Below, in pieces: positions 22,313 to 29,804 of a stretch of 29,804 bases of DNA (within the stretch, counting starts at the first letter, position 1; the number at the start of each line of letters is the position of its first letter). The DNA lies in the IMG/VR virus record IMGVR_UViG_3300048924_000239, positions 1 to 29,804 of that record, one strand, 5' to 3'. The notes beneath the pieces are model-generated. The model was not told where the DNA came from. It saw only the letters and a program-made list of their open reading frames with translations, and made no database searches. Source of the DNA: a virus. Position numbers and translations under genes: made by a program.

Positions 22313-25300
22313 GTGCTGACCTCGAGCTTGGGTTGACCGAAGACGCCGGCGGCGCCCTCGTGAACTGCAATAGCGCGGTTTCCGCACCAACTGGCCACCA
22401 GCGTCGGCGCGCCGATCTCGCCCTCATCGATGCCGGCGGGCCCCACCGGCATTCCCATGCGAGGTGAACCAACGGCCCCAGCCATGCCCGTCGGGCGCAC
22501 GACACTGCCGATGACTGCCCTACCGTATGCCGCCAGGTCGTCGCCGTACGGCTTCACCTTGCCCGCCTCCCAGCGCTGCAGGTCACCGAAGACGCCGTCT
22601 TCGAATCCATCCGGATTGATCCGTGAAACCGGTGCCACCGCGACGCGTCCCATCCCCGGTGGTTCCATGCTGGCTGGCGCGATGCCGTGTCGCCCGAGCG
22701 AGGCCCACGGGGCGCCCATCACCGAGGTGGAGCCCACGGAAACGTCGGTGATGCGCAACTGCTTGGTGACCCGCATGCGGTCACGGAACGAACCCGGGCT
22801 GTCGGCCGCCACCGCCTCAGACTGCCATCCAGCTGGATCGAGGTAGCGGATGAAGTTGCTTACCCATGGGGTGCCGAAGTTGGACTGGTCGATCCCGATG
22901 AAGGGAAATGGCGCATACGCGTTGCTGATCCAGCTCGACGTGCGTGGCCACGCGGGCGCCGCCGGTGGACTGATCTGGAAGGCGTTGAACCCCGTCACGA
23001 GCAGCTGGCGATTGAAGAGCTGCACATCTTGTCGCGGCATCGTCGCAGCGTCGAAGCCAATAGGACGGATCGTGCGAGGGCCAAGGTCCTCCGCGTGATT
23101 GACCGCGTAGCTGCCGAATACGGACATGTCGAAGCCGTAGAGGCCAACGTCCCCGCCGCCGTTCAATGTCGGGAAGCCCAGCTTCTGGAACGTAGATCCC
23201 TGGGCACGGATGTAGAGCGGTCGCTGTACCAGGCCTGGCGCTCCAAACGACCCATGCGACGAGCCAGTGAGCCGGACTTCGCGATCGCGGTGCGTGACCA
23301 CTGCGCTCCCGAAAACGGGACGTTCCGGGTGCTCGTCGCCGAACATGGCCTGGTCCATCTGCTGCCCTTGCTCCTGCCAGTATCCCGTTGTGTAGGGGTA
23401 ACCCTGTGGCGCCCAGATGTAGCGCGGCCCGACGTCGGCCAGAGGGTCGTTAGCGGGAGCCTCGATCCCTGCAGGAAACACGAATCGAGTGCCGTTGAAC
23501 GTCGGGATGCCGCACTGGACACCAGTCACATCGTTGTATGGCGGCGTAATACCCTTGACGAGAATCCCGTTGTTGACGAACTGAGGGGTTCCGAATACCA
23601 AGGCGTCCTGGCCAGACGCGTAAAGCACGTTGATCTGCACGCCGGGTACGCCCATGGCGCTGGTGTTGGTCCCGGTCGGTGCAACGATTTGCTGCGAGGG
23701 TGGATCCGGGGTGACATTGCGCACTTGGTGTAGCTGCGAGATGGGTAGCGGGCCCACGCCGTTGGGTACAACGGTAATGCGACGGTCCTTGACCACGTGA
23801 CGGCCGAACGTCTCGCCGCCGAACGACTGGAATGCATAGTGTTCGAACTGGTTGTGGATGGCAGACGCGCCGAACATGGTCGCCGTCCACCCGAAGATGG
23901 GCAGCTCTGGCGTAACGTTGCGCACACGGCCCTCGCCGAAAGCATTTGCAGGCGGGAGCGCGGAACGCGGTGCAATGATCGTGAAGTGTTGCTCGACCGT
24001 GGGTACGCCGGCGCCGCCAGCCGCGAAGCCAGGCACGCGAACGAAGCGGATCCAGTTCTCGACGTCGACGTTGCCTAACGGCGGAGGCCCGGGAAGAGAG
24101 AACGGACTGACAGTGCGGATGGCGAAGTCGACCATCTGTAGTCCAAACGCAGACTGGTCGGCGCCGACGATCCGCAGGGTCTGCAGGTTGCTCCACACCC
24201 TCGACGGCTTGCCCATCGTCCCGGAATCGATCCCGGAGGGGGCTAGCACCCTGGCGCCGTTATAGACGATCGTACCGACATTGCTTCCCCAGATCGTCGT
24301 CTCGGTACCGACGAACGCGATGGCACGAATCGCTGGCGCCACCAGGTTGTCGCCCCACAGCGTGAAGTCAATGAAAGATGGCGTCGCTACGATCCTTGCC
24401 GCGTTGCGGAGGTCTGGCGTGCCATACCTGCCGGCGGCCAGTCCGTCCGGCCGCGGCGTCTGGTTACGATTCATGACCAGGTTGAAGTCACCGAAGACAC
24501 CACCATCGCCTGGCGTCACATCGAACTGCTGTTCGATGATCTGCTTCAGGTTGTAGATCTGGGTGCGACCGAACTGCTCGGCCGACGTCGGTCCGCCGCC
24601 AATCCACCCTGGAGGAGCGACAAACTGCTTGGCCAGCCGAAGCGTTGTGTCGCCCCACACGGTTCCACGGATGCCGAGGTCCTGCATATCCACGATGAAG
24701 CGGGGGCGGAAGAACTCGGCCTGACCAAACACCTCGCCACCGAATCCTCCCAGGAAGACGTCGTGCTGGAAGTCCATGAGCGGCAGGCCCCATAGCGTGG
24801 CAACGAACCACGCGGGGAAGATCTCGCGGACTTGGAACCATACGACCGGCGACGGAGGTACAGGCGGATCGACGCCAAGGCCTGCCATGTCCACAATACG
24901 GACGCCGCCCGACATCGTTGCTGTCCCGAACTGACTCGCGTCGGCGATCGTCAACCCGGTGAGCCGGCGCGTCCCCAGGCTTACCCAAGGGATGCCGGAG
25001 GCAAAGGCGTCGATCGCACCCAGACGAACCTCTTGGCTGAGGTTATAGAGAAGGGCCTGGCCGAACTCGCCGGGCGGAATGCCTCGCACGAGAAGACTCT
25101 TTGTGAAGACCAGGTTCCCGCTGACGAGGCCAGAGGCCCAGCCCGACGGGAAGATCTCTGCGGTCGCATTGCGGAGCACAGCCGCGCCGAAGATGCTGCT
25201 ATCGAGCCCGACGGCAAAGAGGCTGCCAGGCGTCCCACCGAACCGAAAGGCTACGTCGCCGCCGCCGGGGATGACGTATGGCGTACCCGAAGCAAAGGGG

Positions 25301-25341
25301 AAAGCGACTTTATCCCCGGTGGGTGGCACATAGATGGCCAT
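22309..25341 (-). CDS. Large FG-repeat tail fibre or spike-like protein
   Basis: This 1,010-residue protein is built almost entirely of imperfect units with a 'xxFGxxxVxN … I/V…G' signature. Clear copies include SIFGAAVLRN, GEFGQALLYN, SQFGTATMSG, EQFGRTQIYN, TMFGASAIHN, LVFGTPQFVNN, PVFGSAVVTH, SVFGSYAVNH and GVFGQPKLEV. Units alternate with Pro/Gly turns (GIPWVSLG, GTPWVSNF). The N-terminus (VPPTGDKVAFPFASGTPYVIPGGGDVAFRFG) is a duplicated 'V-A-F-x-F' element common at the start of phage fibre-like proteins. Gly, Pro and aromatic content is high and no enzymatic motif is seen. A receptor-binding or tail-shaft role is likely. It starts three bases after the upstream stop and overlaps the next gene as ATGA. 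Confidence 0.8.
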   Translation of the reverse strand: MAIYVPPTGDKVAFPFASGTPYVIPGGGDVAFRFGGTPGSLFAVGLDSSIFGAAVLRNATAEIFPSGWASGLVSGNLVFTKSLLVRGIPPGEFGQALLYNLSQEVRLGAIDAFASGIPWVSLGTRRLTGLTIADASQFGTATMSGGVRIVDMAGLGVDPPVPPSPVVWFQVREIFPAWFVATLWGLPLMDFQHDVFLGGFGGEVFGQAEFFRPRFIVDMQDLGIRGTVWGDTTLRLAKQFVAPPGWIGGGPTSAEQFGRTQIYNLKQIIEQQFDVTPGDGGVFGDFNLVMNRNQTPRPDGLAAGRYGTPDLRNAARIVATPSFIDFTLWGDNLVAPAIRAIAFVGTETTIWGSNVGTIVYNGARVLAPSGIDSGTMGKPSRVWSNLQTLRIVGADQSAFGLQMVDFAIRTVSPFSLPGPPPLGNVDVENWIRFVRVPGFAAGGAGVPTVEQHFTIIAPRSALPPANAFGEGRVRNVTPELPIFGWTATMFGASAIHNQFEHYAFQSFGGETFGRHVVKDRRITVVPNGVGPLPISQLHQVRNVTPDPPSQQIVAPTGTNTSAMGVPGVQINVLYASGQDALVFGTPQFVNNGILVKGITPPYNDVTGVQCGIPTFNGTRFVFPAGIEAPANDPLADVGPRYIWAPQGYPYTTGYWQEQGQQMDQAMFGDEHPERPVFGSAVVTHRDREVRLTGSSHGSFGAPGLVQRPLYIRAQGSTFQKLGFPTLNGGGDVGLYGFDMSVFGSYAVNHAEDLGPRTIRPIGFDAATMPRQDVQLFNRQLLVTGFNAFQISPPAAPAWPRTSSWISNAYAPFPFIGIDQSNFGTPWVSNFIRYLDPAGWQSEAVAADSPGSFRDRMRVTKQLRITDVSVGSTSVMGAPWASLGRHGIAPASMEPPGMGRVAVAPVSRINPDGFEDGVFGDLQRWEAGKVKPYGDDLAAYGRAVIGSVVRPTGMAGAVGSPRMGMPVGPAGIDEGEIGAPTLVASWCGNRAIAVHEGAAGVFGQPKLEVST

Positions 25342-25344
25342 GGT

Positions 25345-26442
25345 CTAGACCGTGAAGGTGCGCGTTTCGTGGTAGCTCCACGTCGCTGGAGATGTCGTCC
25401 ACGAGCCCGCCGTGTGCCACGTGCTTCCGTCGTTGCTCTTTTCCAGTGAGAAGACGACGGGAGCGTTCGTTGCCGGAACGCCGGGGTTGTCATGGTTACC
25501 AGCGGTTATGGTGATTTCGACGACGGCTACGCTCGACGTGAAATGGTACCCAATGATCTGTGGGAACCCGAAGGCTCCCTGTGCTGCCCAGCGTGAACTT
25601 ATGCTTCCATCGAAGGCAAATGCAGCGGCAAACGTCGATGAAAAGTCGGAGCTCGAAAAGGCAGAACCGCCAACACAAAGGTTGGGGCCGCCGGAAGTAT
25701 CTCGCATGACCAGTTCCGTAACGGAGCCATTATTGTCCCCGTTGACAGAAGCAATGTTGAGCCGCCAGAAGCTGTACTTATCGGTGAGCGTGATCTCCTG
25801 CGCACTCGACGTCGCCGTCTGCCCGTCGCTCGACTCAACCGAAACAGTGAAATCGTACGTTGCGGGGGCCGAAGGCATGACACCAGAAAGGATTACGCTG
25901 TCGCGTACGATTGATAGCGACGCACCCAACGGAAGCGACCCGCTTGCAACCAAGGGGTTGCTGTATGGAGGCACCCCTCCGTCGATCGATAGACTGCTGG
26001 AATACGCCTGACTGACGGATGAGGTAGCGAGGAAGCTCCCCGTCACAACCAGCGGGCTGATCGCTGCCGTAACTCGCGCGGCAATGATGTCGTTCTCCGT
26101 ATCGCTGCTCCCACGTGCGATCACATCGAACACGCGATTTAAGCTCAGACCGTCAAACCGGTACGTGCCGTCCGACGCCGATGTCGTTGTGGCAACGATG
26201 TATCCAGTCGCCCGGTCGAACAACGCAATGTCCCGCACAGTACCCGTACCGTTGAAGGTGACGAGACCATCAGGCGCGGTGCCTCCGATATAGCCTAAAC
26301 CGCTCCATGGCGGCACTGCGCGGTAGGTCTCGTTGTACGTCGTCATCCGCCTGTTCCGTGGCCAGCCCACAAGCGAGGCGGCAAGCCATAGCCTGCCTGT
26401 GATGGCATTGGCGAGTGGTGCAGCAATAACTCCTGTAGGCAC
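25345..26442 (-). CDS. Modular adhesion-like tail protein
   Basis: This 365-residue protein has three recognisable parts. The N-terminal part (about 60-115) looks like a carboxypeptidase-regulatory or SdrD-type beta-sandwich (GTVRDIALFDRATGYIV, SDGTYRFDGL). The middle (about 130-220) resembles a putative-Ig He_PIG domain (GGVPPYS, LPLGASLS, ATYDFTVSVESSDGQTA). The C-terminus (about 222-365) resembles a discoidin/F5-8-type carbohydrate-binding fold (YSFWRLNIASVN, FAFDGSISSRWAA, FSLEKSNDGSTWHTAG). Such parts bind sugars or proteins on surfaces, so it may take part in receptor recognition. The GTG start at 26442 has GGGAG six bases upstream; an ATG at codon 33 is the alternative. Its Thr/Ser-rich composition and lower GC than neighbours suggest it was exchanged between phages. 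Confidence 0.75.
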   Translation of the reverse strand: MPTGVIAAPLANAITGRLWLAASLVGWPRNRRMTTYNETYRAVPPWSGLGYIGGTAPDGLVTFNGTGTVRDIALFDRATGYIVATTTSASDGTYRFDGLSLNRVFDVIARGSSDTENDIIAARVTAAISPLVVTGSFLATSSVSQAYSSSLSIDGGVPPYSNPLVASGSLPLGASLSIVRDSVILSGVMPSAPATYDFTVSVESSDGQTATSSAQEITLTDKYSFWRLNIASVNGDNNGSVTELVMRDTSGGPNLCVGGSAFSSSDFSSTFAAAFAFDGSISSRWAAQGAFGFPQIIGYHFTSSVAVVEITITAGNHDNPGVPATNAPVVFSLEKSNDGSTWHTAGSWTTSPATWSYHETRTFTV

Positions 26443-26445
26443 GGC

Positions 26446-27351
26446 TTACTCCCAAAGCATTCCCATATTCAGAAACGAAACCGCCGTTCCGTCCATCAGA
26501 TCGCCGAAACCATCGTTACCCGTGTTCATGTAATTGCGCGGCGTGATGCCGACAAGCGCTACCGAATACTCGGAAAATGCGGCTACCTCAGCTTGGACGG
26601 TGGAAGCGACGCCGAACACCGGACGCATCTTGGGGATGCACAGGTATGAGCTGAATGCTTGATAGTTCGCCGGCGAATCGTCCGTGAGGGATGAGCTATA
26701 AGGGCCCGGCTGAAAGGTGTGGTGGTATGTTGCCGACGAGGTGATATTCAGATTTCTATTGAAAAGATACATAGCCGGGCAGCGCTGGCTGTAGTCCTTG
26801 AAGATCAGGAAGAACCCATCACCTGTAGGCTCGCCAGAGTCGTCGACTGTGCGCGTCACTATGAATCGACAGAGGGACTGCGAGCTGTTTCCGCTACCTG
26901 GCGAGAGGATGCCCATAAAACACATAACCCCGACGAATCCATCGACGCGACAGCAACGTGAGACTCCGACCGTAGTAGGGTTGATATTGTTGCTGTTGTC
27001 GTGCGAAAGCGGGCCGATTTTCAGGCCGGTGATGCTGCCAGAGCCGTTGGTTCCCGTCCCTACAGTCAGCCAAGTGTTCGGCCGACCGAGTCCGGCGCCG
27101 AGGCCATACTCAATCTTTATTCGGATGGGGTAAGTCGCGTCGAGGGAATCAGCCATCGCGTAGATCTCGTATCCGGCAACACTGTTGTTACCGGGCACGC
27201 TCACCGTAGACCAGTTGACCTGCCCTGAGTCGGCCGTCTGCACAAGGCCAACCGCCTGGAGGTGATCCGATATCGTCTTGCCCCACTGGCGGAAGTGCGC
27301 GTCCGTATCATTCCCGGCGTAAACATCAGTGTTTGAGCTCGAGGTAGTCAT
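26446..27351 (-). CDS. Phage tail protein of a widespread unnamed family
   Basis: This is a 301-residue protein. The N-terminus (DAHFRQWGKTISDHLQAVGL, then a GQVNW block, then YPIRIKIEYG) is a pattern I associate with phage tail proteins found next to fibre genes; I know no function for it. The centre holds paired cysteines (SRCCRVDG) and aromatic strands (GFFLIFKDYSQR). Lower GC and rich Ser/Asn content match the next gene, so the two may have been acquired together. The ATG at 27351 forms ATGA with the upstream stop and has only a weak GAGAG site, so translation is probably coupled. The stop is three bases before the next start. Confidence 0.75.
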   Translation of the reverse strand: MTTSSSNTDVYAGNDTDAHFRQWGKTISDHLQAVGLVQTADSGQVNWSTVSVPGNNSVAGYEIYAMADSLDATYPIRIKIEYGLGAGLGRPNTWLTVGTGTNGSGSITGLKIGPLSHDNSNNINPTTVGVSRCCRVDGFVGVMCFMGILSPGSGNSSQSLCRFIVTRTVDDSGEPTGDGFFLIFKDYSQRCPAMYLFNRNLNITSSATYHHTFQPGPYSSSLTDDSPANYQAFSSYLCIPKMRPVFGVASTVQAEVAAFSEYSVALVGITPRNYMNTGNDGFGDLMDGTAVSFLNMGMLWE

Positions 27352-27770
27352 GGCTTTGCTCTCGCCCCGAACGGATCCTCATCCTTCCAGTATCCCTTCG
27401 CGGTCCACCACTCGACGTACGATGCGATGAAGGCGTCCTCGCCCATGCGGCCGATCGCAGCGATACCCCTTTCTGTGGCGTACTTCACGCTGTTGATCTG
27501 CGCTTCGTTAGGTTCGGCTTGCTCGATGAACATCTGGAAGGGCGGATGCTCGGGTAGCCGTGCCATGCGATCGCGCGCCGACTTCTGCATGGCTGCAACC
27601 GACGTGAAGTCCGTCCCAGCCGGCGAGAAACTTTGAGTCGGCGGCTTCTCGGCAGGCATGACCTGATCAGCAGCTGGCGAGGTCAGCCCAGGCATCGTCG
27701 GGGAGATCTCCGCCGTTGCTGCCGATGGCGAGGGATCCGCCGGGTCGGATGCTTCAGTCTCTTCAGCCAC
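27348..27770 (-). CDS. Hypothetical phage protein with disordered N-terminus
   Basis: This is a 140-residue protein. Residues 1-50 are Pro/Ser/Ala/Glu-rich and probably disordered. Residues 60-130 form a compact helical part with several Trp and aromatic residues (FIASYVEWWTAKGYWKDEDPFG). The start is GTG at 27770 with GGAGGG nearby, overlapping the upstream gene by eight bases; its own end overlaps the next start as ATGA. Small helical proteins at this place in phage operons are often tail-assembly chaperones or fibre adaptors, but no sequence feature proves that here. Confidence 0.7.
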   Translation of the reverse strand: MAEETEASDPADPSPSAATAEISPTMPGLTSPAADQVMPAEKPPTQSFSPAGTDFTSVAAMQKSARDRMARLPEHPPFQMFIEQAEPNEAQINSVKYATERGIAAIGRMGEDAFIASYVEWWTAKGYWKDEDPFGARAKP

Positions 27771-28140
27771 GATGCTTCCCTCCGAACAGGCGGCGTGTGC
27801 CGGTCACCAACGTTTCCAGGGCGGGCGGTTCGCCAGCGTGTCGCGGCGTGTATCGACCCTGCGTGGTCTCCAACTGCTGGGCCATGAATGCACGCACGGC
27901 CTCGACAGCGGTCAGGGGGGCCTGCAGCGCGGACATTGCCACGTCCGCAGCTGCGGCAACGTCCGGCTTGACCTCACCCTTTGCGATCTCCGAGAGCAGG
28001 CCGCTGTACATGGTCTGCCACATCTGGACCTGGTTCTGGAGGGTGCGGGCCTGGTTGACCCAGAAGTCCCGCTCCAGGATGAGGGCGTCGCGTTCCATCT
28101 GCGCCAAGCCGGGCTGCGCCGGCACCGCTTTCCGCTTCAT
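27763..28140 (-). CDS. Small helical coiled-coil phage protein
   Basis: This is a 125-residue, mostly helical protein. Residues 12-70 (MERDALILERDFWVNQARTL and onward) form a strong amphipathic helix, followed by an Ala-rich helix (VAAAADVAMSALQAPLTAVE) and a Gly/Arg tail. The start at 28140 has GAGGTG four bases upstream; an ATG 12 codons earlier would overlap the previous gene by 29 bases and lacks a site. Its end overlaps the next gene by eight bases. It may be an assembly or scaffolding-type factor; function unknown. Confidence 0.7.
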   Translation of the reverse strand: MKRKAVPAQPGLAQMERDALILERDFWVNQARTLQNQVQMWQTMYSGLLSEIAKGEVKPDVAAAADVAMSALQAPLTAVEAVRAFMAQQLETTQGRYTPRHAGEPPALETLVTGTRRLFGGKHRG

Positions 28141-28147
28141 GAACACC

Positions 28148-28561
28148 TCAGAGTTTGAAGATCTTGTTAGTGCCATTGTCCCAGGTGCAGATGATGTCGC
28201 CGCCGTTGGGCGTGATCGGCAAACCGGTGGCCGTGTCGATGAACGCGATCAGCGGCGACGTGCCCTCGGTACCGGTGTCCTTGAAGATCACCAGGGCCTC
28301 GATCGACGCGCCGGTCACGGCACTGAATGTGATGTCCGCAGCGTCTGCCGCGCCGCCCGTTGTGGTCTTGCTGGTAAGCGCGACGCCGCTAGACGTGCCG
28401 ATGCGCGCCGATGTTGGGATATCCGAGAGGAATCTGTGGGTGGTGAAGTTGGGCGAGTACGAGCCCGTGTCGACCAGGATCACTTTGAAGGTGTCAGTCA
28501 ACCAGTTGAACTGCGCTTCGAGGAAGCCCTGGCGACCAAAGTCGTAGAGGGTATTTGACAT
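28148..28561 (-). CDS. Small beta-rich tail or decoration protein
   Basis: This is a 137-residue protein. The pattern 'LYDFGRQGFLEAQFNW … FKVILVDTGSY … RFLSDIP … ALTSKTTTGGAADAADITFS … ALVIFKDTG … LIAFIDTATGLPITPNGGDI … WDNGTNKIFKL' is a compact beta-sandwich typical of phage tail or head-decoration proteins. Many phages carry a relative of it near the head-tail joint. I see the same general order of strands in the 211-residue protein at 20411-21046. ATG at 28561 with GGAG upstream. It begins a new block after a 64-bp gap that carries a 14-base motif shared with the gap before that 211-residue gene. Confidence 0.8.
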   Translation of the reverse strand: MSNTLYDFGRQGFLEAQFNWLTDTFKVILVDTGSYSPNFTTHRFLSDIPTSARIGTSSGVALTSKTTTGGAADAADITFSAVTGASIEALVIFKDTGTEGTSPLIAFIDTATGLPITPNGGDIICTWDNGTNKIFKL

Positions 28562-28625
28562 GGGTATCGCTCCGGTTTCGGGGCGGCACTCATGCGCCGT
28601 ATGGTTGAGCTGGCCAGCGCCAGCG
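28562..28625 (-). promoter_or_regulatory. Intergenic segment with shared motif GGCGCATGAGTGCC
   Basis: The 64-bp gap follows the adaptor stop codon. On the minus strand it holds a GC-rich GCTGG/CCAGC hairpin right after the stop, then GGCGCATGAGTGCC at 28588-28601. The same 14 bases stand before the gene starting at 21046. In both cases the motif lies within about 40 bases of a start codon and follows a hairpin. No standard -10/-35 pair is seen. Confidence 0.35.
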
Positions 28626-29312
28626 CTAGAAGGTCTGGACGTGCCTTACGCGCGGAGGGCTGTCCGCCCACCGCGCCATTTCCATGAGTGACGGCCTGGT
28701 GCCGAACCGCTGCTCGAAGAGACTAAGGTGCGTGCCGGACGCGTCCTCAGCGTTGGCGTCGGCATCTTTCTTCAGGTACGCCTCGTGCGCCACCCAGTGC
28801 CGAAGTTCCTCAATATCCGGGATATCTATCACGGGCTTGTCGGTGGACGCGACGAGGAGTTCGTCGCCGCGCGGAACGCGCCAGGCCCGAAGATGCAATG
28901 TCATCGCCCGATCGGGCTTCGGCCACAGCTGTATCGACTTCTGGGCCAGATCCATGACCATGAAGTGCGGCGTGCCGGTCTCATCACGCGCTTCGTCCCA
29001 GCCCGGGTAGAGACGGTCCATGTCATACGAGGCAACCGCGTGGAGCTTGTGCGTCGATCCGACGATGGATCCATTCCGCGGCACCAGGATGGAGCTATCG
29101 AACTTGAGCCGGCCGCCTGCAGCTGGGTCGACCGCTATGACGCACGTGGCCGGATCATCAACCGAATCGACGCGGAGCAGGCGCGCGCGGATGCATGCCT
29201 CGCGCACGGCATTGTTGAGATACCGCGTGAGCGCGTCGTCGCTCCACAGCTGAGGCTCAGCCTCGTCGTCGAGCATCTCGCGGATCACGGCAATGAACTC
29301 GGCGAGCGTCAT
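28626..29312 (-). CDS. Head-to-tail adaptor-like protein (P22 gp4/T7 gp8 type)
   Basis: This is a 228-residue protein. The N-terminal helix pair (MTLAEFIAVIREMLDDE, then WSDDALTRYLNNAVREACIR) is the usual opening of podovirus adaptor or neck proteins that ring the portal. A beta-rich middle with Pro/Gly turns (VIAVDPAAGG, ILVPRNGSIVG, MDLAQKSIQLWPKPD) and a final helical region (HWVAHEAYLKKDADANAED, then SLFEQRFG) follow; this order is also common in the group. Position downstream of the head genes and upstream of the tail genes fits. The exact family name is not certain without a profile search. Confidence 0.72.
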   Translation of the reverse strand: MTLAEFIAVIREMLDDEAEPQLWSDDALTRYLNNAVREACIRARLLRVDSVDDPATCVIAVDPAAGGRLKFDSSILVPRNGSIVGSTHKLHAVASYDMDRLYPGWDEARDETGTPHFMVMDLAQKSIQLWPKPDRAMTLHLRAWRVPRGDELLVASTDKPVIDIPDIEELRHWVAHEAYLKKDADANAEDASGTHLSLFEQRFGTRPSLMEMARWADSPPRVRHVQTF

Positions 29313-29315
29313 CGA

Positions 29316-29804
29316 TTAGGCCTGGCCGGACTGACCGGACGCAGCGATGCCCATGAGCGTGCTCTCGAGCAGCTGCTGGACGTTCTTCCGGGGCTTATCG
29401 GACCGGGCCTCGAGGTCCTGGGCGGCCTTCACCACATCGGCGTGCGAAACCTTGCCGACGTTCGTGGAGATGTCACCGGCGGTGCCCTTGAGCAGCTCGG
29501 TGGCCTCAGCGAGTATCTCAGGGTTCCAGGGAAGGGGTGCCGACGACGCGCCGGAAGCGGCGGGCTCAGCACCCGGAGCCGGCGTAGGCGCAGGCGGTAC
29601 CGGCGGCGGCTCGACAGGCGCGCGTTGGAGCGTCGGCTGCGGCTCGAACTCTTCACCGTAGCGGTAGAAGTCACCACTGCCCATGAAGGTCTCGGCATGG
29701 CTGCCGTTCTTCACCTCGGCAACGTAGTGGGTTTCTTCGTTGCGATCCTTCACGGGACCGAACACGTACAGGCGGCCATGAACGGTGACACGGCGCGGGT
29801 TGCC
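29316..29804 (-). CDS. 5'-truncated head-associated phage protein
   Basis: The frame is open from the right edge to TAA at 29316-29318 and gives 162 residues; the start lies outside the window. A GTG at 29765 is possible, but the residues before it (RRVTVHGRLYV) look like real coding sequence that runs on. The first 60 visible residues form a small beta domain; about 65-105 is a Pro/Ala-rich linker (VEPPPVPPAPTPAPGAEP); the C-terminus is helical (AEATELLKGTAGDI, AAQDLEARSDKPRKNVQQLL). It directly precedes the adaptor gene by three bases. In related layouts this place is filled by a capsid-associated or scaffold-like protein, but I cannot tell which. Confidence 0.6.
   Translation of the reverse strand, partial: GNPRRVTVHGRLYVFGPVKDRNEETHYVAEVKNGSHAETFMGSGDFYRYGEEFEPQPTLQRAPVEPPPVPPAPTPAPGAEPAASGASSAPLPWNPEILAEATELLKGTAGDISTNVGKVSHADVVKAAQDLEARSDKPRKNVQQLLESTLMGIAASGQSGQA

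Noticed and set aside
14752-27351. Diversity-generating retroelement (template and variable repeats, reverse transcriptase), as in some related podoviruses
   Set aside because: No reverse transcriptase motif and no near-identical repeat pair with adenine-specific changes was seen in the tail genes.

Overview
The window looks like part of a temperate, probably podovirus-like (short-tailed) phage or prophage of a high-GC proteobacterium. A Xanthomonadales- or Burkholderiales-type host is my guess from GC content and protein style; nothing in the window proves it. The evidence is a tyrosine integrase next to a tRNA-Ser(CGA) 3' fragment, a roughly 26 kb block of virion genes all on the minus strand, and a 3,008-residue 'polyvalent' protein of the type ejected with phage DNA.

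Layout, read in the direction of transcription (right to left). 29804-28626: the end of a head-proximal gene and a head-to-tail adaptor-like gene. 28561-26446: small tail or neck genes and a 301-residue tail protein. 26442-22309: a modular adhesion-like protein and a 1,010-residue protein built from FG repeats, which are the candidate receptor-binding parts. 22312-14752: a nozzle-like protein, a 211-residue structural protein, an 858-residue protein, a protein with about twelve 18-residue repeats, and a long coiled-coil protein. 14737-4119: a 530-residue Ala/Gly-rich protein and the giant polyvalent protein (pyrophosphatase-like, two zincin-like, phosphoribosyltransferase and LPD38-like regions). 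3962-2800: a D12-class adenine methylase and a small protein. Most gene pairs touch or overlap as TAATG, ATGA or 8-base overlaps, so this reads as one translationally coupled late operon. Terminase, portal, capsid and lysis genes are not in the window.

Left part. A small plus-strand zinc-ribbon-like ORF (2581-2805) is followed leftwards by the 3' 63 nt of a tRNA-Ser(CGA) gene with no matching 5' half, a bidirectional terminator, a pair of 10-bp direct repeats at the integrase ribosome-binding site, the integrase (2262-853) and a coupled multi-pass membrane protein (856-215). Element DNA appears to lie on both sides of the tRNA fragment. The site therefore looks like attP of a free or circular phage, or a junction between tandem elements, rather than an ordinary prophage-chromosome junction.

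Proposed joint role (inference): the head and tail proteins build the particle, the coiled-coil, 530-residue and polyvalent proteins are internal or ejected proteins that act on the host at entry, the methylase modifies phage DNA, and the integrase region handles lysogeny.
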